In this document: positions 26,101 through 35,468 of the stretch, piece after piece | Layout of the letters: each line of letters begins with the position of its first letter | Position numbering within the stretch: the first letter of the stretch is position 1 | NCBI GenBank assembly: GCA_963764675.1 | Contig: CAVXTQ010000010.1 | Location: 248,001-312,000, forward strand | Source of the DNA: Acidiferrum sp963764675 | Lineage (GTDB): Bacteria; Acidobacteriota; Terriglobia; Acidiferrales; UBA7541 | Direction of reading: 5' to 3' | Length of the DNA: 64,000 nucleotides | Notes under the pieces: generated by a model | Databases searched by the model: none | Told to the model about the DNA's origin: nothing | What the model saw: the letters and a program-made list of their open reading frames with translations, nothing else | Made by a program: the position numbers and the translations under genes

Positions 26101-26305
26101 GGACGGCGATATCGTCACAGCATGCGAAGCGGCGTGCCCGTCCGAGGCCATCGTCTTCGGCAACGCCAACGATCCGAACAGTCGCGTGGCCAAGCTGAAA
26201 GCGCAACAGCGCAACTACTCGATTCTCGGAGAGCTGAACGCCCGCCCGCGCACCACGTACTTGGCGGCAGTGCGCAATCCGAACCCGGAGATGGAGAAGG
26301 CATGA
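23132..26305 (+). CDS. actB: Alternative complex III iron-sulfur subunit ActB (fused molybdopterin-like and ferredoxin domains)
   Basis: The ATG at 23132, 8 bp after actA, gives 1057 residues and the typical ActB N-terminus (KTGKQYWRTLEELAEDPHFE). The longer frame overlapping actA is discarded. A twin-arginine export motif, VDRRDFLKLM, sits at ~88-98, the usual internal position in this family. Residues ~110-780 are the molybdopterin-oxidoreductase-like fold, which in ACIII lacks the cofactor. The C-terminal ~250 residues hold four cysteine clusters for Fe-S centres: CNGCNACVVAC, CQQCENAPCEQVC, CVGTRYCSNNC and CTYCVQR...CEAACP. It moves electrons between quinol site and hemes. ActC follows with an ATGA overlap. 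Confidence 0.93.
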   Translation: MGDNENKYFAMHPSGGESHGAHDHDDEQAEDLTPADRPLDLTAVRAKLKAKTGKQYWRTLEELAEDPHFEQLLHREFPRQASEWDESVDRRDFLKLMAASLAFAGLAGCKENVQTNIVPYVKQPDGMVLGKPLYFATVMPFGADAYGLLVESHEGRPTNLAGNPDHPSSLGSTDPLVQASILNLYDPDRAQTVTYAGEIRTWAAFLDSAQAIAAEAKSSNGAGFRILTGTITSPTIAEQLQTLLKLYPQAKWHQWEPAVSDGAREGGKLAFGRYVNTVYRPQRAEVILSLDSDFLASGPGHLRYMKLFYQRRKLVEQEEVKVERLSGEMNRLYVVEPTPSVTGSSADHRLPLRASEIEAFARALAAKLGLGGGGTLSPAAEKWLDAVANDLHSHRGSSLVIAGEQQSAEVHALAHAINAALANVGNSVYYTEPVEANPVNHLESLRELCADMDAGKVDTLVILGGNPAYDAPHDLDFVTKLRKVHNSVQLSPYFDETSEHCRWHVAESHYLETWGDARAFDGTVSVIQPLIAPLYTTHSAHEVLAAFSDKPGVTTYDAVRDRLKAANPAVDFEKFWRKTLNDGVVANTAYAPLGAIASKFNAASLPLAKPAAAAGELEFIFRPDPSVYDGRFANNGWLQELPKPVTKLTWDNAALVSPSTAEKLALTHRVAGRGGEHGQILSNVIDIALSNSKVTAAAWILPGQADGVIVLPLGYGRKNAGYTGTNKGFNAYAVRASDALWVASGGKISKTGDDYPLACTQYHFNMEGRKILSTGTLEEYKKNPAFPHEHDEQPPKSDSLYKEYSYPGYAWGMAIDLNNCNGCNACVVACVSENNIPVVGKDQVMRGREMHWIRIDRYYETNPKIGDTLTYDQSLDNPTTFFQPVPCQQCENAPCEQVCPVGATVHSAEGLNDMVYNRCVGTRYCSNNCPYKVRRFNFLRFQDWETPQLKLLRNPEVTVRSRGVMEKCTYCVQRINNARIEAEKQNLPIKDGDIVTACEAACPSEAIVFGNANDPNSRVAKLKAQQRNYSILGELNARPRTTYLAAVRNPNPEMEKA

Positions 26306-27687
26306 GCGCCGGCGAACCGCCACTCAATTCGCCTGAGATTCGGCGCTTGGCGCCGGTGATCGAGCCGGGCCACACCTATGGCACGGTCACCGACAAGATC
26401 AGCGCGATCGTTCTCACCCGTCCCGCATCGTTTGGCTGGTTTGCCGGCTTCACGCTGGCGTTCAGCCTCGTGATGCTCCTTACCATCGCCCTCGCCTGGC
26501 TGATCACCAAGGGCGTCGGCATCTGGGGCATCAATATCCCCATCGGTTGGGGATTCGCCATCGTCAACTTCGTGTGGTGGATCGGTATTGGCCACGCCGG
26601 GACGTTGATTTCCGCAATTCTGTTCCTGCTCAACCAAAAGTGGCGCACCTCGATCAACCGCTTCGCGGAAGCGATGACGCTGTTCGCGGTAGCCTGCGCC
26701 GGTGTTTTCCCGCTGATTCACACCGGGCGGCCATGGATGGCGTATTACATGTTTCCGTACCCCAGCACGATGGGGATCTGGCCGCAGTTCCGCAGCCCGC
26801 TGATCTGGGACGTCTTCGCGGTGTCCACGTACGGCACCGTTTCGCTGCTTTTCTGGTTCGTGGGTTTGATTCCGGACTTGGCCACCCTTCGTGATCGCGC
26901 CGTCGGCAAGCCGAAGAAAATCATCTACGGCATGCTGGCTATGGGCTGGCGAGGTTCGGCACGTCATTGGCACCGCTACCAGTCGGCTTACTTGTTGCTC
27001 GCAGGCCTGGCAACACCACTAGTCCTCTCCGTGCACACAGTCGTGAGCTTCGACTTCGCAATCGCCATCGTTCCCGGCTGGCACACCACGATCTTCCCGC
27101 CTTATTTCGTAGCCGGTGCCATCTACTCCGGCTTTGCGATGGTTCTGACCATCGCGATTCCTCTGCGCAAAGCCTACGACCTGGAAGATTTCATCACCAT
27201 GCGCCACTTGGAAAACATGGCCATGGTTATGCTCGCCACCGGCTTGATCGTCGCCTACGGCTACTTCTTCGAGTTTTTCTTGTCGCTCTACAGTGGCAAC
27301 AAGTTCGACGTTTTCCTGGTGAATCAGCGCCTGCATGGCCCCTACAATCATTTCTATTTCGCCCTGATCCTGTGCAACATCCTGACTCCGCAGTTGCTCT
27401 GGTTCCAGAAAATCCGCACCAACGTTCCGATGCTGTTCGTTATGTCCATCATCATCAATATAGGTATGTGGCTCGAGCGGTTCGTTATCGTGGTCATCAG
27501 CTTGACGCGCGACTTCATGCCCTCGGCCTGGGGCCGCTACTCGGCCACGTTCTGGGATTACGCCACGTTCGTGGGTACTCTTGGATTGTTCACCATGCTG
27601 CTGTTCCTGTTCGTGCGCGTCCTGCCCGCCATCTCGATTGCGGAGATGCGCGAGCTGGTCGCCGAGACGTCTGAGGAACACGAATGA
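26302..27687 (+). CDS. actC: Alternative complex III NrfD-like membrane subunit ActC
   Basis: This protein of about 461 residues is of the PsrC/NrfD type with some ten transmembrane helices. The start is fixed by the ATGA overlap with actB. The N-terminus (SPEIRRLAPVIEPGHTYGTVTDKIS) and segments WWIGIGHAGTLISAILFLL, HTGRPWMAYYMFPYP and HTVVSFDFAIAIVPGWHTTIFPPYFVAGA match the ActC consensus, including residues around the proposed quinol pocket. It binds and oxidises menaquinol or ubiquinol at the cytoplasmic membrane. ActF is its structural relative in the same complex. It overlaps actD by 4 bp. Confidence 0.93.
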   Translation: MSAGEPPLNSPEIRRLAPVIEPGHTYGTVTDKISAIVLTRPASFGWFAGFTLAFSLVMLLTIALAWLITKGVGIWGINIPIGWGFAIVNFVWWIGIGHAGTLISAILFLLNQKWRTSINRFAEAMTLFAVACAGVFPLIHTGRPWMAYYMFPYPSTMGIWPQFRSPLIWDVFAVSTYGTVSLLFWFVGLIPDLATLRDRAVGKPKKIIYGMLAMGWRGSARHWHRYQSAYLLLAGLATPLVLSVHTVVSFDFAIAIVPGWHTTIFPPYFVAGAIYSGFAMVLTIAIPLRKAYDLEDFITMRHLENMAMVMLATGLIVAYGYFFEFFLSLYSGNKFDVFLVNQRLHGPYNHFYFALILCNILTPQLLWFQKIRTNVPMLFVMSIIINIGMWLERFVIVVISLTRDFMPSAWGRYSATFWDYATFVGTLGLFTMLLFLFVRVLPAISIAEMRELVAETSEEHE

Positions 27688-28235
27688 TCGTCGCACACCG
27701 CTCACACATTTACGGCGTGCTGGGTGAGTTCGAGACCGAGCATCAGCTCCTGCACGCGGTCGAAAAAGCACGCGAGGCAGGTTATCGCCGCGTGGAAGCG
27801 TACGCTCCATTCCCGGTGGAGGGTCTTTCCGAGGCTCTGGGGTTGAAGCGAAACACAGTGCCGATCATCACTTTGATCGGCGGTCTGTGCGGCGGCCTGG
27901 GCGGCTTTGGGCTTCAGTATTGGGTCAACGTGATCAGCTATCCGTTGAATATCGGCGGCCGGCCGTTGAACAGCTGGCCCGCGTTCATTCCCGTCACCTT
28001 TGAGCTGACGGTGCTTGGTGCCGCTCTTTCGGCGGTGTTCGGCATGCTCGCCCTGAACGGGCTGCCGCAGCCGTATCATCCACTTTTCAATGTCGAGCGA
28101 TTCTGCCGCCACGCCACCACCGATCGCTTCTACCTGTGCATCGAAGCTCGCGACAAAAAGTTCCATCTCGCGGAAGTCTCGCGCTTTCTGCAGGGAGTCG
28201 ACGCGCATCACGTCAGCGAGGTGCGCGATGATTAG
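27684..28235 (+). CDS. actD: Alternative complex III subunit ActD (DUF3341)
   Basis: This 183-residue protein has two transmembrane helices (TLIGGLCGGLGGFGLQYW; FELTVLGAALSAVFGML) and the DUF3341 pattern YGVLGEFETEHQLLHAVEKAREAGYRR...AYAPFPVEGL at the N-terminus. ActD is a small membrane subunit of ACIII without a known cofactor. The arrangement (start overlapping actC, stop overlapping actE) is typical of the actABCDE order. Confidence 0.92.
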   Translation: MIVAHRSHIYGVLGEFETEHQLLHAVEKAREAGYRRVEAYAPFPVEGLSEALGLKRNTVPIITLIGGLCGGLGGFGLQYWVNVISYPLNIGGRPLNSWPAFIPVTFELTVLGAALSAVFGMLALNGLPQPYHPLFNVERFCRHATTDRFYLCIEARDKKFHLAEVSRFLQGVDAHHVSEVRDD

Positions 28236-28872
28236 CGCTTCGCGGATGCGGCCACGGACTTCGCGCGTTCTTGCCGCCGCGTGCGGCGTGGTGTGCGTAG
28301 CGCTGCTCGCTGGCTGCAGCCTGAAGCAGGACATGGCGCACCAGCCCAAGAATCGCCCGTTGTCGCCTTCGGATTTCTTCACCGACGGGCGCTCCGAGCG
28401 GCCGATCCTGGAAAACACTGTGGCGCGCGGCTCGTTGGCCGAAGATGCCCTGTTTGTTCCCAAGGAGTCGAACAATTTTCCGCTTCCGGTCACCCAGGAT
28501 CTTCTCGAGCGCGGCGAGGGTCGTTACAAAATTTTCTGCACGCCGTGCCACGGCCTGCAGGGAGACGGCAACGGCATGATCGTCATGCGCGGAATGAAAC
28601 ATCCCCCCAGTTACCATGAGGACCGTTTGCGGCAGGTGCCCAACGGCTACATCTTCGACGTGATTACCAACGGCTTCGGCGCCATGCTCGGATATTCCGC
28701 GCAGATTCCGCCGCGCGACCGCTGGGCCATCGTGGCTTACGTTCGCGCCTTGCAGCTCAGCCGCAACGCCAAGCTCGCGGACCTGCCGCCCGATCTTCGC
28801 GACAAAGTGCTGCATCCGCCGGCCGAGAAAAAAGAAACGAGCCAGGAAACACCGGGAGGGGCCAAGGAATGA
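28228..28872 (+). CDS. actE: Alternative complex III monoheme lipoprotein cytochrome c subunit ActE
   Basis: The ATG at 28228 lies within the end of actD and starts a lipoprotein signal (CGVVCVALLAGC). The protein of about 214 residues has one CXXCH (IFCTPCHGLQGDGNG) and a distal Met candidate in MRGMKHPPSYHEDRL. The conserved opening (MAHQPKNRPLSPSDFFTDGRS) is typical of ActE. It is anchored by its N-terminal lipid to the periplasmic face and passes electrons from ACIII toward the oxidase. The tail is charged and Lys/Glu-rich. It overlaps actF by ATGA. Confidence 0.92.
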   Translation: MISASRMRPRTSRVLAAACGVVCVALLAGCSLKQDMAHQPKNRPLSPSDFFTDGRSERPILENTVARGSLAEDALFVPKESNNFPLPVTQDLLERGEGRYKIFCTPCHGLQGDGNGMIVMRGMKHPPSYHEDRLRQVPNGYIFDVITNGFGAMLGYSAQIPPRDRWAIVAYVRALQLSRNAKLADLPPDLRDKVLHPPAEKKETSQETPGGAKE

Positions 28873-30095
28873 CCGCGCAGGACTACAAGGCGCCTGAGAG
28901 CGTCGGCCGCCTGCAGCAGCGCGCACTCTTCGTGGGCTTGGTTGGCCTCGTACTCTGCGTCATCGGCTACATCAAGTCGCCCGAGAGTTTCCTTCACTCC
29001 TATCTTCTCGCGTTCATCTTTGTCCTGGGCTTGTCCCTGGGCTCGCTGGGGCTGTTGATGCTGCAGCATCTCACCGGCGGGCACTGGGGTATTGTCATCC
29101 GGCGTCCACTGGAATCCGCCACTCGCTCGCTGCCGCTGGTCTTCGTCCTGTTCTTCCCCATCTTCTTCGGCATGAAGTATCTGTATCAGGGGCACCCCGA
29201 TTTTCCGGAACAGAACATTCCGGCATCGACAGGCTGGCTCAATGCCCCGGCGTCCGGTGAAGGGGCGCTGTCGCCATTCCAGCAAAGCTACCTAACGGCA
29301 GACTGGTTCAAGATTCGCGCGCTGATTTACTTCGCCGTTTGGTTGTTGTTGGTGTTCTTCTTTAATCGCTGGTCGAAAGAGCAGGACGTCAATCGCGAAG
29401 ACCGCTCTCTGCGCCGCAATTTGAAAATGGCTGCGGGTCCCGGCATCATTCTGTACGTCTTCGCCATGAGCTTCGCCGCCATCGATTGGGTGATGTCGCT
29501 CTCCCCGCACTGGGCCTCCACGATCTACGGCTTCCTGTTCGTCGCGGGGCAGCTCATTTCTTCCATGTCCCTGATGATCGCTGTCATCGTACTGCTGGCG
29601 CAAACCGAGCCGCTCTCGAGCATCGTCCAGAAACGCCACTTGCACGACCTCGGCAAATTGCTCCTCGCGTTCGTCATGCTCTGGGCGTACTTCGATTTCT
29701 CGCAACTGCTCATCACCTGGTCTGGCAACCAGCCCGAAGAAATCAGCTTCTATCGTTCGCGTCTCTATGGCGGCTGGGGCGTGGTTGCGGTTATCGTCTT
29801 GATCTTCCATTTTTTCGTGCCGTTTTTCTTGCTGCTTTCGCGCGACCTCAAGCGCAACCCCAAGGCGCTGCCCAAGGTGGCGCTGTGGCTGATTTTCATG
29901 CGCTTCGTCGATCTCTATTGGATGACGCGCCCGGAATTTTCTTCCAACGCCTTGCCGAATTTTTGGGATCTTGCAGCGCCGCTGGCGCTGGGCGGCTTGT
30001 GGTTTTTCGTTTTTGCATGGCAATTGAAGCAACGGCCGCTTCTCCCGCTGGGCGACCCGAAACTCGAGGAGGCCATCGAGCAGCATGAGTTCTGA
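28869..30095 (+). CDS. actF: Alternative complex III membrane subunit ActF
   Basis: This 408-residue integral membrane protein has about ten helices and is related to ActC/NrfD. Recognisable ActF segments are LLMLQHLTGGHWGIVIRRPLESATR, LFFPIFFGMKYLY, SFAAIDWVMSLSPHWASTIYG and LLLAFVMLWAYFDFSQLLITWSGN. ActF is thought to contribute a proton path in ACIII. In some bacteria it is the last act gene; here a further small membrane-protein gene overlaps its 3' end by 11 bp, followed by the SCO and oxidase genes. Confidence 0.92.
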   Translation: MTAQDYKAPESVGRLQQRALFVGLVGLVLCVIGYIKSPESFLHSYLLAFIFVLGLSLGSLGLLMLQHLTGGHWGIVIRRPLESATRSLPLVFVLFFPIFFGMKYLYQGHPDFPEQNIPASTGWLNAPASGEGALSPFQQSYLTADWFKIRALIYFAVWLLLVFFFNRWSKEQDVNREDRSLRRNLKMAAGPGIILYVFAMSFAAIDWVMSLSPHWASTIYGFLFVAGQLISSMSLMIAVIVLLAQTEPLSSIVQKRHLHDLGKLLLAFVMLWAYFDFSQLLITWSGNQPEEISFYRSRLYGGWGVVAVIVLIFHFFVPFFLLLSRDLKRNPKALPKVALWLIFMRFVDLYWMTRPEFSSNALPNFWDLAAPLALGGLWFFVFAWQLKQRPLLPLGDPKLEEAIEQHEF

Positions 30096-30561
30096 GACGC
30101 ATTCGCATCGCGCGGGTCACGACCCCGGCCGAAACCTGCACGGCTCGCCGGTGCACGACGACGTTTCTTTCGAGAAGCGCGACGTCGAACCCAGCACGAT
30201 CTATATCTACCTGATCGGGTTGGCGGTGGCGGTCGTGTTGTCGTACGCCGTTTGTGTTTTCGTGCTTCGCGCGACGACCAGTGTCGCGGTCCAGTCCGAC
30301 ACGCCTCCGCCAGATATACGCCAGGAAATGGGCAGCACATTCTCGGATATGCCGCCGGAGCCGCGTCTCCAAGGGGTTCCCGGTCACGGCGAGGACGCTC
30401 AGGCCGATCTGCGCGAGAAAGTATTGTCGGACACGGAAGAGAACGAAAAGACTGGCTGGGTTGACCAGAGCGCGGGCATCGCGCAGATTCCTGTGAAGGA
30501 CGCGATGAAAATCATCGCGGAGAAAGGATTGCCGGGCGCGCCCGCTGCGGCAAAACCATGA
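30085..30561 (+). CDS. One-span protein of unknown function inside the ACIII-oxidase cluster
   Basis: This 158-residue protein has a His-rich, charged cytoplasmic-like N-terminus (SSETHSHRAGHDPGRNLHG). One transmembrane helix follows (about residues 38-58, IYIYLIGLAVAVVLSYAVCVF), then a ~100-residue exported domain ending in GWVDQSAGIAQIPVKDAMKIIAEKGLP. The WVD...IPVKDAMKIIAEKGLP block looks like a conserved functional patch. I do not recognise a named family. It is translationally coupled on both sides (overlaps actF by 11 bp and the SCO gene by 4 bp), so it belongs to the respiratory operon. An assembly or linking role between ACIII and the oxidase is inferred, not shown. Confidence 0.75.
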   Translation: MSSETHSHRAGHDPGRNLHGSPVHDDVSFEKRDVEPSTIYIYLIGLAVAVVLSYAVCVFVLRATTSVAVQSDTPPPDIRQEMGSTFSDMPPEPRLQGVPGHGEDAQADLREKVLSDTEENEKTGWVDQSAGIAQIPVKDAMKIIAEKGLPGAPAAAKP

Positions 30562-31454
30562 GCTGGCTTCGTTCCATCGCCGGACCCTTTGTTGGACCCT
30601 TTGCTGGAATTGTTGCGCTGCTGACGCTAGTTGCTGTCGCCGGCGCACAAACCATTCCCGGCAACGTCGGCAAATCTTCCGCGGGACTTCCGCCCGCCCT
30701 GCTGAACGTGGGTTTCGAGCCGCCGCTGAACGGCCAGCTGCCACTCGATCTAGCCTTCCGCGACGAGGCCGGCCGGGATGTTCGCTTGCGCGACTACTTT
30801 GGCCAACAAAAGCCGGTACTCCTGGCGCTGGTCTATTACGGCTGCCCGATGCTTTGCAATCAGGTGGAACAGGGCGTGGTCGGCTCGCTCAAGATGCTTT
30901 CGTTCAACGCCGGCCGCGACTACGACGTGATCTTCGTCAGCTTCGATGCCCGCGAAACTCCGGACATGGCCGCCAGGAAAAAAGAATCCGCCATGTCGCA
31001 CTACGGGCGGCGCGAAACGGCTTCGGGCTGGCACTTTTTGACTGGCTCGCAAGACTCCATTGATGCCCTCACCAAGGCGGCGAATTTCCGTTATTCGTTC
31101 GACGTTAGGTCTGGCATTTTTGCCCACGCCAGCGGCATCATGCTGCTGACTCCCGATGGCCGCATCTCGCGCTACTTCTACGGCGTCGAGTATCCTTCGC
31201 GCGATGTGCGTCTCGGCTTGGTGGACGCCTCGGCGGGGAAGATCGGTACACCCATCGATCACCTGCTCTTATATTGCTTTCAGTACGATCCGTCTACCGC
31301 GCGCTACAGCGCCACGATTCTCAGGATCATCCGGCTAGGTGGAATTGCGACGATGCTTGTGATGGTTGCGGGCTTCTTTATTTTCCGCCGCCGCGACATT
31401 CGCCCAACAATCGCGGATCGTACCGCACCTTATACCGGACAAGGAGCACACTAG
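30558..31454 (+). CDS. SCO1/SenC-family copper chaperone for cytochrome oxidase
   Basis: This 298-residue protein has an N-terminal hydrophobic signal (FAGIVALLTLVAVAGA). Its thioredoxin fold carries the copper-binding motif YGCPMLC (CxxxC) and the distal His in GIFAHASGI, the three SCO ligands. Unlike short SCO proteins it has a C-terminal transmembrane helix (about residues 257-278, LGGIATMLVMVAGFFIF), so it is membrane-tethered. It should deliver copper to or reduce the CuA site of subunit II, whose gene starts 5 bp downstream. Its start overlaps the preceding small gene by ATGA. Confidence 0.9.
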   Translation: MSWLRSIAGPFVGPFAGIVALLTLVAVAGAQTIPGNVGKSSAGLPPALLNVGFEPPLNGQLPLDLAFRDEAGRDVRLRDYFGQQKPVLLALVYYGCPMLCNQVEQGVVGSLKMLSFNAGRDYDVIFVSFDARETPDMAARKKESAMSHYGRRETASGWHFLTGSQDSIDALTKAANFRYSFDVRSGIFAHASGIMLLTPDGRISRYFYGVEYPSRDVRLGLVDASAGKIGTPIDHLLLYCFQYDPSTARYSATILRIIRLGGIATMLVMVAGFFIFRRRDIRPTIADRTAPYTGQGAH

Positions 31455-31458
31455 AACC

Positions 31459-32439
31459 GTGCAGTCGCAACTCCCACTGTATCCGGAACAAGCGTCCAAC
31501 TTCGCTCCCAGCGTGGACGCGCTCATGGTCTATATCACCGTGGTGTGCCTTTTCTTCGCGGTGGCGGTCACCGCGGCCATCGTGCTCTTCTTTTTCCTGT
31601 ACCATCGCAAAAAACCCGGCGACATCGGCGCCGTGATTCACGGAGACTCGCGGCTCGAAGCTCTTTGGCTGGTCATTCCGGCCGTTCTGGCCTTGACGAT
31701 GTTCGCCGGCGGCGCGGTCATCTACGTCGATTTCCGTCGCGCGCCGCTGGATACGCTTGATATCTACGTCATTGGCAAGCAGTGGATGTGGAAGTCGCAG
31801 CAGCCGAATGGCCTGAAGGAAATTAACGAGCTGCATGTCCCCGTCGGCCGGAACGTCAAGCTGATCATGGCCAGCGAGGACGTCATCCATAATTTTTCGA
31901 TCCCGGCGTTTCGCACCAAGATGGACGTCGTCCCGGGCCACTACAACACAATGTGGTTCCGCCCCACCAAGACCGGCCGCTACCATTTCTTCTGCTCCCA
32001 GTATTGCGGCACGAACCACGCCATCATGGGCGGTTGGGTCACGGTCATGGAGCCTTCTGACTACGCCGCGTGGCTTTCCGGCTCTGACGCCAACGCCAAC
32101 CCAATCGTGGCAGGCGAGAAGCTGTTTGCCGACAAAGCCTGCAATACCTGCCATCTGCCGGATGGCAAAGGCCGCGCCCCGTCGCTCAATGGGCTCTACC
32201 AGCGCAAAACTTTGTTGGCCGATGGCTCCAGCGTCGTCGCGGACGACGCGTACATCCGCGAATCGATTCTGGCGCCGAACGCCAAGATTGTTGCCGGCTA
32301 TCAGCCTTTGATGCCCACATTCCAGGGACAATTGACGGAGGAGCAGATTCTGAGTTTGACCGCCTACATCAAGTCTTTGCAGTCGCAGTCGGCTCCCGCG
32401 ACGGGCGCCGGACTTGCGCCGGCCACAGGGAAGAAATAG
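31459..32439 (+). CDS. coxB: Cytochrome c oxidase subunit II with fused cytochrome c domain (caa3 type)
   Basis: The GTG at 31459 is preferred: AAGGAG lies 12 bases upstream and the product then starts just before the first helix. Of about 326 residues, the N-terminal third has two transmembrane helices. The CuA domain holds HNFSIPAFRTK, then FFCSQYCGTNHAIMGG with the two Cys, His and Met ligands. A class I cytochrome c domain is fused at the C-terminus (CNTCHLPDGKG; Met in LMPTFQG), which defines a caa3-type oxidase that needs no separate cytochrome c. It accepts electrons, most likely from ActE/ActA of the upstream ACIII, and passes them to subunit I. Confidence 0.94.
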   Translation: MQSQLPLYPEQASNFAPSVDALMVYITVVCLFFAVAVTAAIVLFFFLYHRKKPGDIGAVIHGDSRLEALWLVIPAVLALTMFAGGAVIYVDFRRAPLDTLDIYVIGKQWMWKSQQPNGLKEINELHVPVGRNVKLIMASEDVIHNFSIPAFRTKMDVVPGHYNTMWFRPTKTGRYHFFCSQYCGTNHAIMGGWVTVMEPSDYAAWLSGSDANANPIVAGEKLFADKACNTCHLPDGKGRAPSLNGLYQRKTLLADGSSVVADDAYIRESILAPNAKIVAGYQPLMPTFQGQLTEEQILSLTAYIKSLQSQSAPATGAGLAPATGKK

Positions 32440-32441
32440 CC

Positions 32442-34118
<1,677 letters not shown>

Positions 34119-34184
34119 CCGCGGGAGGCTGTCTCATAGATGCTTCCCAGGGGCGGAGCTTAAGCGTTTGTATGGCAACGGGAG

Positions 34185-34204
34185 GGCACGACTTCACTCG
34201 TGCC
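34185..34204. repeat. Short palindrome between coxA and coxC (REP-like)
   Basis: GGCACGA-CTTCAC-TCGTGCC forms a perfect 7-bp stem with a 6-nt loop in the unusually long spacer between oxidase genes. It has the look of a dispersed intergenic palindrome; copy number is untestable here. Confidence 0.5.
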
Positions 34205-34224
34205 GTAAGTGCTTGCGATTCAAC

Positions 34225-34253
34225 CCGGCTTTAGGCGCTGAGGGCCGGTTTTT
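34225..34253 (+). terminator. Possible intra-operon terminator or attenuator
   Basis: CCGGC (34225-34229) pairs with GCCGG (34244-34248) around a 14-nt loop, followed by TTTTT (34249-34253). It lies between coxA and coxC. With a five-pair stem it is modest and may only partly reduce read-through. Confidence 0.4.
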
Positions 34254-34300
34254 GTAACTTCTAGACGCGCGACCCAGCAGGGTCCACGGAGGAGTGCCGA

Positions 34301-34954
34301 GTGCATCGCACCGGGGAACTGTACGGCCAATTCGAAACCATGGACCAGCAGCGCGAAAGCGCTTCGCTGGGCATGTGGGTGTTCCTGACCACCGAAGTCT
34401 TGTTCTTCGGCGGCATGTTCATGACCTACACGCTCAATCGCTCCACCTATCCCGGCATCTTCGGCGAGGCCAGTAGGTCCATCAACCTCAAGCTCGGTGC
34501 CATCAACACCGTCGTTCTCATCGCCAGCAGCTTGACCATGGCCATGTCCGTCTGGGCCTCCCAGGTCGGCAAGAAAAAGCTCCTCACCATCTTCCTCATT
34601 TCCACCTTGATCCTCGGCAGCGTGTTCCTGGGCATCAAAGGCGTTGAGTACCACGAGAAATTCGTCGAGCACCACGTTCCCGGCCTCAACTTCAGCTTTG
34701 AGCCGGGCGCCTCCGTTGCCAGCAACGCTCACGCCCAGCTTTTTTTCTCGCTTTATTTCGCCATGACCGGCCTTCACGCCCTGCACATGATTATCGGTGC
34801 CGGGCTGCTGATCTGGTTGATCAAGCAATCGCTGCGCGGCCGGTTCACCCCGGAGTACAGCACCCCGGTGGACCTCATCGGCCTATATTGGCATTTCGTC
34901 GATATTGTTTGGATTTTTCTGTTTCCACTGCTGTACTTGATCGACCGGCATTAA
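34301..34954 (+). CDS. coxC: Cytochrome c oxidase subunit III
   Basis: This 217-residue protein has five transmembrane helices. It starts at GTG with GGAGGAG about 8 bases upstream. Subunit III markers are LGMWVFLTTEVLFFGGMF, FSLYFAMTGLHALHMIIG and LYWHFVDIVWIFLFPLLY, including the conserved Glu of helix 3 (TEVLFF) and the WHFVDIVW motif. The five-helix, short form is typical of caa3 enzymes. It stabilises subunit I. It is separated from coxA by 180 bp containing two hairpins. Confidence 0.93.
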   Translation: MHRTGELYGQFETMDQQRESASLGMWVFLTTEVLFFGGMFMTYTLNRSTYPGIFGEASRSINLKLGAINTVVLIASSLTMAMSVWASQVGKKKLLTIFLISTLILGSVFLGIKGVEYHEKFVEHHVPGLNFSFEPGASVASNAHAQLFFSLYFAMTGLHALHMIIGAGLLIWLIKQSLRGRFTPEYSTPVDLIGLYWHFVDIVWIFLFPLLYLIDRH

Positions 34955-34981
34955 CGGGAAGTCTTGGAGAGAGGGAAGGGC

Positions 34982-35281
34982 GTGTCTGAACATCACATCG
35001 TTTCACCGAAAATCTACTTCGTGATCTTTGGCGCGCTGATGATTTGCACGCTCCTCACGGTCTATGCCGCCACCGTGGACCTCAATCACTATTTCTCCGG
35101 TTTGAACATCATCGTCGCCCTGGTCATCGCCACCTTCAAAGCTTCGCTGGTCGTCCTCTTCTTCATGCATGGCAAGTACGGCTCCAGGCGCACGCAGATG
35201 GTCATCATTTGCTCGGTCTTCTGGCTCGCGATCATGCTGTTCATGACCATGAGCGACTACATCTCCCGACCCTGGTCGTAA
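34982..35281 (+). CDS. Cytochrome c oxidase subunit IV-like protein
   Basis: This protein of about 99 residues has three transmembrane helices (IYFVIFGALMICTLLTVYAA; LNIIVALVIATFKASLVVLFFMH; VIICSVFWLAIMLFMTMSDY). It matches the prokaryotic subunit IV pattern with VALVIATFKASLVVLFFMHGKY. The GTG at 34982 follows a purine-rich AGAGGGAAGG ribosome site; a TTG at 34964 would start inside that site. It is the last gene of the respiratory cluster. Hairpins but no clear T-tract terminator follow. Confidence 0.88.
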   Translation: MSEHHIVSPKIYFVIFGALMICTLLTVYAATVDLNHYFSGLNIIVALVIATFKASLVVLFFMHGKYGSRRTQMVIICSVFWLAIMLFMTMSDYISRPWS

Positions 35282-35400
35282 GGACAGGTCCGCACCTGTA
35301 CGTGTGTACACACACTTCCACCGTGTTCGCATACGTTTCCGGGGTATTTTTTTGAGAGAGGTGAGGTCCGAACGGGTGTCCGGCTCACCGGCAACGAAAG

Positions 35401-35468
35401 AAAAAAGGGGGACGAGCGAACCGGCCCAGCCCTCAATCCCCTAAAGGGATCCTCGGCTCGCGTCCCCC
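35401..35468 (-). terminator. Long hairpin with U-tract on the minus strand
   Basis: Read on the minus strand, GGGGGACG pairs with CGTCCCCC (35461-35468 with 35407-35414). An inner GAGCC/GGTTC helix continues after a small internal loop, an apical ATCCC/GGGAT hairpin caps it, and six T residues follow the stem. It could end a minus-strand transcript or be the 3' end of a small RNA. No intact minus-strand gene lies close. Confidence 0.5.

Noticed and set aside
23338..26305. Reading ActB as a molybdenum-containing dehydrogenase
   Set aside because: The actABCDEF context and cysteine pattern identify the ACIII subunit, whose molybdopterin-like domain lacks the cofactor.
24260..26323. 687-codon open frame on the minus strand antisense to actB
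   Set aside because: It has no family resemblance and lies wholly opposite a firmly identified gene; long antisense frames are expected in GC-rich coding DNA.
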